Assembly (NCBI GenBank): GCA_016207625.1
Contig: JACQPF010000014.1
Location: 1 to 5,665, forward strand
Direction of reading: 5' to 3'
DNA: 5,665 nt
DNA from: Elusimicrobiota bacterium
Lineage (GTDB): Bacteria > Elusimicrobiota > Elusimicrobia > FEN-1173
Numbering within the stretch: the stretch's first letter is position 1; every line of letters starts with the position of its first letter. A model generated the notes under the pieces. It was not told the DNA's origin. It did no database searches and saw only the letters and a program-made list of their open reading frames with translations. This document shows positions 1 to 5,598 of the stretch, in pieces. Both the position numbers and the translations under genes were made by a program.

Positions 1-742
1 CCACCGTCAACACGTCCGGCGTAACGCCCAACTGCTGGTAAGAAAAAAGAGTCCCCGTCCGGCCGATTCCGGTCTGAATTTCGTCGAACATGAGCAAAAG
101 TTTGTGTTTCCGGCAGAGAGCCTGCAGCTCTCTAAAAAATGAAGGCTCGGCCACGTTCACCCCGCCCTCCCCTTGAATAGGCTCCACGAGGACGGCGCAG
201 GTGGACCGTCGGATCAATTTTTTGACGGAGGCAATGTCGCCGAGTTCCGCCATGGGAAACCCGACGGGCAGGGGCCCGAACCCCTTGTGGAATTTTTCCT
301 GCCCCGTCGCCGCCAGGGTGGCCAGGGTCCGGCCGTGGAACGAGTTCCGGAAAACAATGATCTCAAACCGGTCCCGGCCTTTTGACGGCGTTTTATGGCC
401 GAACCGCCGCGCCAGCTTGATGGCGCATTCGTTGGCCTCGGCCCCGGAATTGGAAAAGAACACTTTCCCGCCAAAGGTCCGCCGGGAAAGCTCCCTGGCC
501 AGCGCCATTTGAGGCTCGGTAAAGTAAATATTGGACGTATGAACCAGCGTCCGCACCTGATCGCTCACCGCCCGGGCCACCGCCGGGTCCGCGTGCCCCA
601 GGCCCACCACCGCCAGTCCGGCGAAGAAATCGAGATAGGTCCGGCCCTCTTTGTCCCACAACGTGGCGCCCTTCCCGCGCACGAAGGTGACGGGCTGCCG
701 TTTAAAAACATTGAATAAAGGAACCGACGATGCCGAGCTCAT
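1..742 (-). CDS. argD: Acetylornithine aminotransferase, N-terminal 247 residues (3' end outside window)
   Basis: This is a PLP-dependent class III aminotransferase that converts N-acetylglutamate semialdehyde to N2-acetylornithine in the cytoplasm. I translated it from the ATG at 742-740; the frame stays open to the left edge. ArgD landmarks appear in order: SNSGAEANE at residues 98-106 (PLP phosphate region), SFHGRT at 134-139, EPIQGEGGV at 187-195, and FDEIQTGIGRTG at 219-230, where Asp220 should contact the PLP pyridine nitrogen. ArgD proteins are usually about 390-400 residues, so roughly 60% is present. The PLP-binding lysine lies beyond the edge and cannot be checked. The start overlaps the argB stop in an ATGA arrangement, which points to translational coupling. 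Related class III enzymes (succinylornithine, LysW-aminoadipate or GABA aminotransferases) share these motifs; the argB neighbour favours ArgD. Confidence 0.93.
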   Translation of the reverse strand, partial: MSSASSVPLFNVFKRQPVTFVRGKGATLWDKEGRTYLDFFAGLAVVGLGHADPAVARAVSDQVRTLVHTSNIYFTEPQMALARELSRRTFGGKVFFSNSGAEANECAIKLARRFGHKTPSKGRDRFEIIVFRNSFHGRTLATLAATGQEKFHKGFGPLPVGFPMAELGDIASVKKLIRRSTCAVLVEPIQGEGGVNVAEPSFFRELQALCRKHKLLLMFDEIQTGIGRTGTLFSYQQLGVTPDVLTV

Positions 743-1491
743 GGAAGTATTCGTGTCCCTTTCATTTTAGCGAGGCCCGCCCGCCCGTCGATGATGTCAA
801 TCTCATGCACGCCCTTTTCAATGGCGCTCCGGCAGGACAAGGATTTGGGAATCATCCCGCCCGTAATCACGCCGCCGTCGATCAAATCTTGAATCCCCCG
901 GCAACGCACCACGGGAATGGTCTTCTTGCCGGCGTCCAGTATGCCGGCGACATCGGTCAAAAAGACAAGCCGCGCCGCTTTCAAGGCCACCGCCAAAGCC
1001 GAAGCCGCCTCGTCGGCGTTGATGTTCAGCGCCCGCCCCCGCGCGTCCGACGCCACGGGAGACACCACCGGCAGCCAGCCCCCCGCCAAAAGCGTTTTCA
1101 AAACGCCCGGGTCCGCCTTGGCCGGCGCGCCCACCCGGCCCAGCCCCGCCAGGGCCCGCGCCGTGATCAGCCGCCCGTCCCGGCCCGAAAGGCCCACGGC
1201 CTTCGCGCCCATGGAATTGAGCTCCGCCGCCAGGGCCTTGTTGACTTGGCCGGACAACACCCCTTCCACCACGCCCAGCGTGGCCTCGTCGGTGTAGCGC
1301 CGGCCTTTCACGAACTTCGGCGCCATGCCCATCTTCGCCAGGGCCGCGTTGATCTCGGGGCCTCCGCCATGCACCAGCACCACGGCGCGCCGGCGCGAAA
1401 CCGCCGCGATCTGCTTCAAAAACCCCCGCCGCGCCTTCGCGTCGGAGAGCAAGCTCCCCCCGAATTTCACCACCCAAATCTCTTTTTTCAT
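739..1491 (-). CDS. argB: Acetylglutamate kinase, short form
   Basis: This amino acid kinase phosphorylates N-acetylglutamate with ATP, the second step of arginine synthesis. The 250 residues carry the family signatures: KFGGSLL at 9-15 with catalytic Lys9, the glycine loop HGGGPEIN at 41-48, RRYTDEATL at 64-72 (substrate arginine), NINADEAA at 156-163 with Asp160 organising the active site, FLTDVAGIL at 177-185, and ITGGMIPK at 209-216 with Lys216. The protein starts almost at the first strand. It lacks the N-terminal helix that links dimers into hexamers in arginine-inhibited kinases, and its tail ends in KGTRILP, as in short Bacillus-type enzymes. I infer a dimeric, arginine-insensitive kinase. 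The stop overlaps the argD start by 4 bases. LysZ (aminoadipate kinase) was considered, but no lysW or other AAA-pathway gene is visible. There is no good Shine-Dalgarno; only AGG lies about 6 bases upstream. Confidence 0.95.
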   Translation of the reverse strand: MKKEIWVVKFGGSLLSDAKARRGFLKQIAAVSRRRAVVLVHGGGPEINAALAKMGMAPKFVKGRRYTDEATLGVVEGVLSGQVNKALAAELNSMGAKAVGLSGRDGRLITARALAGLGRVGAPAKADPGVLKTLLAGGWLPVVSPVASDARGRALNINADEAASALAVALKAARLVFLTDVAGILDAGKKTIPVVRCRGIQDLIDGGVITGGMIPKSLSCRSAIEKGVHEIDIIDGRAGLAKMKGTRILP

Positions 1492-1499
1492 TGGTGCCT

Positions 1500-1505
1500 A
1501 TTTTA
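1500..1505 (-). promoter_or_regulatory. Possible -10 box of argBD, close to a leaderless start
   Basis: On the minus strand TAAAAT lies 8 bases before the argB ATG. If it is a -10 element, transcription would start within one or two bases of the start codon, giving a leaderless or nearly leaderless mRNA. That would fit the weak Shine-Dalgarno. I see no -35 match at 16-18 bases; that spot is GC-rich and partly covered by the repeat. An A/T hexamer can occur by chance, so this is tentative. Confidence 0.3.
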
Positions 1506-1527
1506 CATTACTTTGACGGTGTCCGCA

Positions 1528-1655
1528 CGATGCGGCTACGCATCGCCCCGGTTAGTCGGACGGGGCCGGGCTACGCATCGCCCCGGCCTTGCCGCTAGGT
1601 AAGGTCCCTGTTTGTCGGAAGGGATCGGACGGGGCCGGGCCACTCATCGCCCCCC
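1528..1655. repeat. Three degenerate copies of a GC-rich repeat in the argB/hydrolase divergent region
   Basis: GGCTACGCATCGCCCCGG occurs exactly at 1534-1551 and 1569-1586, 35 bases apart. The second copy extends leftwards to 1555 (GTCGGACGGGGCCG...). A third copy at 1624-1655 keeps ATCGGACGGGGCCGGG and the ATCGCCCC end, with a few substitutions, 69 bases from copy two. Each extended copy has CGGGGC facing GCCCCG or a near match (1561-1566 with 1580-1585), a 6-bp stem with a 13-base loop. The first copy lies inside a separate stem, CGATGCG/CGCATCG (1528-1534 and 1539-1545), with a GCTA loop. No coding frame explains it. It may be an intergenic REP-like element, protein-binding sites or a folded RNA. 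Confidence 0.75.
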
Positions 1656-1665
1656 TCAAAAGATA

Positions 1666-1671
1666 TACAAT
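1666..1671 (+). promoter_or_regulatory. Possible -10 box of the alpha/beta hydrolase gene, leaderless start
   Basis: TACAAT (one mismatch to TATAAT) ends 6 bases before the ATG at 1678, inside an A/T pocket (AGATATACAAT) in otherwise GC-rich sequence. A start point the usual 6-7 bases downstream would fall on the ATG itself. The bases between (CCCCCC) contain no Shine-Dalgarno, which fits a leaderless message. No -35 consensus is visible; the third repeat copy occupies that region. Confidence 0.35.
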
Positions 1672-1677
1672 CCCCCC

Positions 1678-2337
1678 ATGTCTTCCCCGACCAAATGGCT
1701 CTACCTCCACGGTTTCGCCTCGGGCCCGAACTCCTATAAAGGCGTCGCCCTGGCCGAGCATTACGAGCGCCGGGGAGTCCGCATGGAAAGGCTGAACCTC
1801 CGCCTGCCCTCCCTTGAGCACCTCAGGCTCTCCGCCATCATCGCGGCCGCCCGCCAAGCCATCGGCGGCGACGGGGACCGCGCCGTGCTCTTCGGCTCAA
1901 GCCTCGGCGGCCTCGCAGCCGCCCGCGCGGCCGAAGAGGACCCGCGCGTGCAAGCGCTGGTCTTGCTCGCTCCGGGGTTTCAAGTGGAGACCACGTTCCG
2001 CCGGGCCCTGGGGCCCGAACTTTGGCAACGCTGGGAAGAGTCGGGAGAGCTTGAATTCGACGATTACGCCCGCAAGGGAAAGACGCGCGTGGACTTCGGT
2101 TTCATCCGCGACGCGCGCGCGGTGGAGGCCCGGGCCTGGCCGGAGGCGCGCGTGCCCACCCTCATCGTCCACGGCCGGCAGGACAAGCTGGCCGACATCG
2201 AATTCTCCCGCGCTTGGGCCCAAGGAAAACCCGGCGTCCGGCTCGTGGAGGTGGACGACGGCCACGAGCTCACCGCCTCGCTCCCGAGGATCACCACCGA
2301 AGCGGACGAGTTCCTCGCCCCTTTTTTAAAAAGCTGA
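1678..2337 (+). CDS. YqiA/UPF0227-like alpha/beta hydrolase (predicted esterase)
   Basis: This is a 219-residue cytoplasmic serine hydrolase. YLHGFASGP at 9-17 forms the oxyanion-side strand and loop. FGSSLGG at 72-78 is the nucleophile elbow (GxSxG, Ser75). VHGRQDKLAD at 164-173 supplies the likely acid Asp169, and DDGHEL at 193-198 supplies the catalytic His196. The triad is complete and in the usual order, and the length is close to E. coli YqiA (about 190 residues). I chose the ATG at 1678. An in-frame start at 1612 would add 22 residues encoded mostly by the intergenic repeat, and homologues begin directly with the LYLHGF strand. There is no signal peptide. It is divergent from argB and convergent with rsmD, so it is probably transcribed alone. 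The substrate cannot be told from sequence; family members hydrolyse short acyl esters or thioesters. Confidence 0.85.
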   Translation: MSSPTKWLYLHGFASGPNSYKGVALAEHYERRGVRMERLNLRLPSLEHLRLSAIIAAARQAIGGDGDRAVLFGSSLGGLAAARAAEEDPRVQALVLLAPGFQVETTFRRALGPELWQRWEESGELEFDDYARKGKTRVDFGFIRDARAVEARAWPEARVPTLIVHGRQDKLADIEFSRAWAQGKPGVRLVEVDDGHELTASLPRITTEADEFLAPFLKS

Positions 2338-2345
2338 TTTATTTT

Positions 2346-2387
2346 CCCTCTCCCTCTGGAAGAGGATGGCCGGAGGCCGGGTGAGGG
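2346..2387. repeat. Palindromic three-stem element between convergent genes
   Basis: Outer arms CCCTC (2346-2350) and GAGGG (2383-2387) enclose two small hairpins. One is CCTCT-GGA-AGAGG (2353-2365) and the other GGCC-GGA-GGCC (2368-2378), each with a GGA loop. The sequence resembles the dispersed CCCTCTCCC...GGCCGGAGGCCGGGTGAGGG-type extragenic palindromes seen in many bacterial genomes. It fills nearly all of the 53-base gap between the hydrolase and rsmD stops. No T-run follows the stem on either strand, so it is not a canonical intrinsic terminator, though it could still hinder read-through both ways. Confidence 0.6.
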
Positions 2388-2390
2388 GGC

Positions 2391-2969
2391 TTACTCTGCC
2401 TTTAACCGGAAGAACGACAGCTTGCTGTCGCCGTACTCTTTTTGCCGGGTCATCTCCCACCGGGGCGAGAGCCCCTCGAGGGATTCCCTCTCGAAATGCT
2501 GGGCCACCACGATCCCGTCGGGCCCGAGGATTTGCGACTTCGCGATGTTGTTGAGGGTGGGCACGGTGAAGGCGAGCGGGCGCTTTTCGGCGTCCTTGTA
2601 AGGCGGCCCTTGGAACACGAAGTCGAAGTTTTCCCCGCGCAGCCAGGAAAGGTCCTTCAACGCGTCCTCCTTAAACACTCGCGCCCGGTCGGCAAAGCCC
2701 GCGCGCGTGAGGTTCTCCTCAATCACGCGGCACACCCAACGGTCCGAGTCCACGAACAGGCACCGCGAGACGCCGTTCGAAAGGGCCTCCAGGCCCACCG
2801 TCCCCGTCCCGGCATAGAGGTCCAGGAACTTGGCCCCGGCAAGCCGCGGCCGCAGGATGTCGAAAAGGGATTTCCGGATGCGCGCCGCGATCGGCCGCAC
2901 CACGGCCCCTCTCGGCGGAGACTTCAAATACCGCCCTCGGGCGGCTCCGGATTGGATGCGGATTGACAT
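2391..2969 (-). CDS. rsmD: RsmD-family 16S rRNA (guanine-N2) methyltransferase with altered motif IV
   Basis: RsmD transfers a methyl group from SAM to N2 of G966 (E. coli numbering) of 16S rRNA in the assembled small subunit. The 192 residues match the family in length and order: an N-terminal IQSGAARGRYLKSP segment (5-18), SAM-binding motif I FLDLYAGTGTVGLEAL (48-63), acidic Asp74 at the end of the next strand for the ribose, and a C-terminal EYGDSKLSFF (178-187). Two positions depart from the family. The catalytic (D/N)PP(Y/F) is GPPY (121-124), and the usual RPT..DR near residue 25 is RPIAAR. The enzyme may belong to a diverged subgroup or have changed activity. The ATG at 2969 has a good Shine-Dalgarno. 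It is convergent with the hydrolase gene and downstream, on the same strand, of the large secreted-protein gene, separated by 151 bases of repeats. Confidence 0.88.
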   Translation of the reverse strand: MSIRIQSGAARGRYLKSPPRGAVVRPIAARIRKSLFDILRPRLAGAKFLDLYAGTGTVGLEALSNGVSRCLFVDSDRWVCRVIEENLTRAGFADRARVFKEDALKDLSWLRGENFDFVFQGPPYKDAEKRPLAFTVPTLNNIAKSQILGPDGIVVAQHFERESLEGLSPRWEMTRQKEYGDSKLSFFRLKAE

Positions 2970-2973
2970 TCGT

Positions 2974-3024
2974 TCACTCCCCCATCACCTGCACGGTGAT
3001 CGTCTTCCTTTCCGATATTACCAT
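2974..3024 (-). CDS. Possible 16-codon leader ORF or gene remnant upstream of rsmD
   Basis: An ATG at 3024-3022 opens a 16-residue frame (MVISERKTITVQVMGE) that stops 4 bases before the rsmD ATG. A GGGGG tract lies 7 bases before this ATG, and its last codons (GGG GAG) form the rsmD ribosome binding site. Translation could therefore be coupled to rsmD. The frame stays open upstream to a TAA inside the REP-like sequence, so it may instead be the 3' tail of a lost gene. At this length a chance ORF is the simplest alternative. Confidence 0.2.
   Translation of the reverse strand: MVISERKTITVQVMGE
2977..2983 (-). promoter_or_regulatory. Shine-Dalgarno of rsmD
   Basis: GGGGGAG on the minus strand ends 7 bases before the rsmD ATG (2969). 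It is the only clear Shine-Dalgarno at normal spacing among the complete genes here, and it supports the chosen start. Confidence 0.6.
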
Positions 3025-3027
3025 ATC

Positions 3028-3091
3028 AAGACCCCCGAGAGGCCAGGGGACGGTCTTACCTAATTACTTATCTTGAAAATCCTGTCCCTGG
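3028..3091. repeat. REP-like inverted repeats downstream of the secreted-protein gene
   Basis: Two overlapping foldable elements are visible. AAGACC (3028-3033) pairs with GGTCTT (3052-3057), and inside it CCC faces GGG (3034-3036 with 3047-3049). Alternatively, CCAGGG (3043-3048) pairs with CCCTGG (3086-3091) across an A/T-rich loop. The two folds share bases and exclude each other. The stretch GGGGACGGTCTTACCTAA (3046-3063) recurs, minus two T, at 5613-5628. Such GGGGACGG-type sequences resemble REP elements mobilised by RAYT transposases, but no transposase is in the window. It may also act as a weak, non-canonical terminator. Confidence 0.5.
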
Positions 3092-3120
3092 AATCCCCGG
3101 AATTTCCAAAAATCTCATCC

Positions 3121-5487
3121 CTACTTCACAATCGCCAAATTGCCGGCTCTTTTTCCTGAACCGTTGGTTATTAGAAAAAAGTAAACCCCACTGGCCACTT
3201 TCTGGCCTTCGCTATTTGTCGCAGGCCATTCAAAAAACCTTTCCCCCGGGTTTAAGCCGGCCTGGAACACGAGCTCGCCCGCGATCGTGAAGATTTTTAT
3301 TGCTGATCCTTCCGCAAGGCGGTCAAAAACCACCCCGCCAGGCCTGTAATAGGCGCTCTGTGTGTTCGGTGAATACGGATTCGGGTATACAATGACCTTC
3401 TCCAAACCGGGTTCTGCCGAATATCGTCCACCGATCGTGTACACTGAAAAATGACTGACATTGAATCGAACGAGTTTGTTGGCCTTATCAATATCGTCGA
3501 TGGACACATCTTCCCACATATGATTCCCTTCATTCAACACAAACACCGCCGCATCATCAATCTCAATGGGCGGATGCGCATTGTCCAGGAAGCCATCGTC
3601 GTTATCATCCGGATACGTCATTTCAACGGCAATATCGTTAGAGCTTGAAATGGCTCTTGCGCCATACATGTTATACACGTTAATCTCACGAATGCTGTTC
3701 CTGGAAATAAATGTCTTTCGTCCGTTGATGTTTTCGTTTGCTTCATCGATGGCCGTTTTATCAACATCAATAGGGATATTCAACGGATCTGTGCTGATCC
3801 TTACATAAACGGAATCGGCCATTGCATCTGCCGGAAAATTTATGACCAGGCATGCCGAAACGGCTTGATCGCTGCAGGTCGCTGTTGCTCTTCCGCCAAC
3901 CGCCGCTGGAATGACGTTATCATGGATCAGGCTTGTTGTAAAAGACGTGGTTCCTCTATCTTCGGAGAGGACGCCGTCCTCATTGTATGCCGCGACGCCC
4001 ACATAATATGTCGTCCCTGTTCTGAGTTCGCGTAAGAACAAACCGGTTCCAATTAAATTGTCTTTCCAATCCCAAACGATCTTCCAGGTGACCCCATCCG
4101 TTGAAAGGCGCAAACGATATCTCGCCGCATTTGAGTCGGTCCAGAACACCCGCGCGCTGTGGAACCCGATGCTATCCACACCCACTGCCGAAGGAGAGAT
4201 GGCCAATGTGCATTTGCTGAAATTATTGGAGTCCGCGCCGCTTCCGAAATTCCGGACATTAATGACCCGTGAATAGATTTGGTTATCCTTTAAATCCGTC
4301 TCAATCCAATACGTGGAATCGGAAGTCAGCTCCTTCAGCGTGACGCCGTTGACATCACGCACCGAATACTTGGTCTCATAACGGCTGCTATCGTTCCAGC
4401 TCCATTGAATTGACGAGGATGACATCGCTTTTCCCGATAAGTTCTTGGGGCTCTGTATCTTTCGATAGTAAACTAAACCCCCCGAGACCAGGCTAAAAAC
4501 GATGTTCGGGCAATTGTCTTTATCGTTCTTGACAGTGGTCGTGTATCCGCTGGAGCTCTCAAGGAAAGGGCTTACGTCTTCTTGAGCCCAACTCCCGTCT
4601 TTGCGATAGGCGAACGCCACCTTTGTCCCGGAGAAATAGCTCATGATCGGGGACCCATTACCATCCAGTTCTATATAGGGACTTTCGCCCGATACAACGG
4701 ATACGGACTCGGTCGTCACGCTGTTCGCATCGATTTGGGCATGGCGCACTCCGCTCATAAAACCGACGTAGGCCACATGCGCAATGTTCGAAACCTTATC
4801 GATCACCATGACCACTCGCTCCAACCATCCGGCGTCATTCGTATCGATTGTCCTTGTGCTCCACGTCACCCCATCCCACGCGGCGAACTTAAGGTTGTTG
4901 TGGCCGTTATAGGCTATTCGGGGGTACGAGTTGCGATCGAGGTCGATGGAACTGCTGGAGCCCATATTCTCTTCTCCGGAATCGATTGTTCGGGTGCTCC
5001 ACGAGATACCATTCCAACGGGCATACTTGAGCTTCTTGGCGTAGTAGCTGATGTGCACATCGTCCTGATTGCCCAAACAGAGGCTCAGCCGGCCGACACC
5101 CATGATGTTTACATCATCTATGGCATATGTTGTCCATCCAGAGGTGGAGTGGCTTGAATATTTCAACTTAAAATAATCGCCTGTATAAGCAATGTGTGGT
5201 TGATCGTTTGAATCCAACTTGATCGCGCAGACATAATAACCATCCCCAATGGTCTCTTTATCCCATGACGTACCGTTCCATTTTGCATAGATGAGGGTCT
5301 CATTGCGGATGTAAACCACATGAGGCATCCCATGGCTGTCCAGATCCATAGAAGAAAGGTATGCGCCTGTGCCTTTGGGCTCTATCCAGCTTTCTTCCCA
5401 TGAGTCGGCTTTCATTGATGATGGGCAAATCATGTTAAGGAAGGAAAATACGGCGGTCGTGATGCCAAAGAGGATGTGTCGGCGCAT
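3121..5487 (-). CDS. Secreted multi-domain protein: seven-repeat propeller, FN3-like modules, C-terminal FlgD-like Ig domain
   Basis: This 788-residue protein is not assignable to a named gene. Residues 1-27 look like a Sec signal peptide (MRRH, a hydrophobic stretch, cleavage near MKA/DS); no lipobox fits Cys21. Residues 45-345 hold seven repeats of about 40-46 residues, typically ..LD..G.PH(I/V).Y....LKYA.W(N/D)G.(S/T)W....(T)ID, probably a seven-bladed beta-propeller. Two fibronectin-III-like modules follow (about 347-430 and 431-520). A beta-rich module (about 530-687) contains DDNDDGFLD (627-635, a possible calcium loop) and ends in HFSVYTIGG. The tail from about 697, YPNPYSP...IKIFTIAGELV...VASGVYFF, is a FlgD-like Ig domain, often found at the C-terminus of exported proteins. 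It has no transmembrane anchor and no enzymatic motif that I recognise. I infer an extracellular binding or adhesion role. The ATG lacks a Shine-Dalgarno at normal spacing. The base composition is less GC-rich than its neighbours. Confidence 0.85.
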   Translation of the reverse strand: MRRHILFGITTAVFSFLNMICPSSMKADSWEESWIEPKGTGAYLSSMDLDSHGMPHVVYIRNETLIYAKWNGTSWDKETIGDGYYVCAIKLDSNDQPHIAYTGDYFKLKYSSHSTSGWTTYAIDDVNIMGVGRLSLCLGNQDDVHISYYAKKLKYARWNGISWSTRTIDSGEENMGSSSSIDLDRNSYPRIAYNGHNNLKFAAWDGVTWSTRTIDTNDAGWLERVVMVIDKVSNIAHVAYVGFMSGVRHAQIDANSVTTESVSVVSGESPYIELDGNGSPIMSYFSGTKVAFAYRKDGSWAQEDVSPFLESSSGYTTTVKNDKDNCPNIVFSLVSGGLVYYRKIQSPKNLSGKAMSSSSIQWSWNDSSRYETKYSVRDVNGVTLKELTSDSTYWIETDLKDNQIYSRVINVRNFGSGADSNNFSKCTLAISPSAVGVDSIGFHSARVFWTDSNAARYRLRLSTDGVTWKIVWDWKDNLIGTGLFLRELRTGTTYYVGVAAYNEDGVLSEDRGTTSFTTSLIHDNVIPAAVGGRATATCSDQAVSACLVINFPADAMADSVYVRISTDPLNIPIDVDKTAIDEANENINGRKTFISRNSIREINVYNMYGARAISSSNDIAVEMTYPDDNDDGFLDNAHPPIEIDDAAVFVLNEGNHMWEDVSIDDIDKANKLVRFNVSHFSVYTIGGRYSAEPGLEKVIVYPNPYSPNTQSAYYRPGGVVFDRLAEGSAIKIFTIAGELVFQAGLNPGERFFEWPATNSEGQKVASGVYFFLITNGSGKRAGNLAIVK
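4453..5355 (-). repeat. Seven tandem coding repeats (predicted propeller blades)
   Basis: Blade-like units begin near residues 45, 87, 134, 179, 225, 270 and 316 of the secreted protein. Units 1, 3 and 4 are closest, sharing W(N/D)G.(S/T)W and TI(D/G). Units 5-7 are eroded and lack the W-G-W core. At DNA level units 3 and 4 still share ATCGATTG followed by GTGCTCCACG (from 4981 and 4843, 138 bases or 46 codons apart), which points to a fairly recent duplication of that pair. Confidence 0.7.
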
Positions 5488-5549
5488 GGTGTCGTGGTGA
5501 CAGTTTTGGCAAATTCCCCTAGAAAAATGCTCTCTCGGTATGCGCCACG

Positions 5550-5579
5550 ATTATACTACCGAGTCATTGTTTGAGTCAA
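5550..5579 (-). promoter_or_regulatory. Sigma70-type promoter of the secreted-protein gene
   Basis: On the minus strand TTGACT (5579-5574) is followed after 18 bases by a perfect TATAAT (5555-5550). Transcription should begin near 5543, leaving a leader of about 55 bases before the ATG at 5487. The leader contains AGGGG about 26 bases before the ATG, too far to serve as a normal Shine-Dalgarno, and no in-frame start lies nearer to it. This is the best promoter match in the window. Confidence 0.75.
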
Positions 5580-5598
5580 CAAAAAAGACCCGGATGCA

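Noticed and set aside
739..1491. LysZ ([LysW]-aminoadipate kinase) instead of ArgB
   Set aside because: The sequence pattern (HGGGPEIN, NINADEAA, ITGGMIPK) matches short ArgB, and no lysW or other AAA-pathway gene is visible.
730..1602. Long plus-strand open frame opposite argB (290 codons)
   Set aside because: It is antisense to a protein with complete kinase motifs. Its translation is rich in R, P, H and G, as expected from the opposite strand of GC-rich coding DNA.
1528..1655. CRISPR array
   Set aside because: There are only three degenerate copies with unequal spacing (35 and 69 bases), no uniform spacers and no cas gene.
1612..1677. Upstream in-frame start for the hydrolase, adding 22 residues
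   Set aside because: The extra residues are encoded by the third copy of the intergenic repeat. Homologues begin at the LYLHGF strand.
2346..2387. Canonical intrinsic terminator
   Set aside because: No T-run follows the stem on either strand.
2442..2966. Plus-strand open frame opposite rsmD
   Set aside because: It has no recognisable domain and its composition fits an antisense shadow; the minus strand encodes a full-length RsmD fold.
4582..5157. Plus-strand open frame of 191 codons opposite the secreted-protein gene
   Set aside because: It lies wholly antisense to the propeller repeats. Its apparent internal repeats (such as CAPRHPIPRGEL and GAPRDTIPTGIL) mirror the coding repeats on the other strand.
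5425..5427. Lipoprotein signal (Cys21 of the secreted protein)
   Set aside because: The residues before it (LNMI) do not fit a lipobox, which needs a small residue at -1. A signal peptidase I site near residue 27 fits better.
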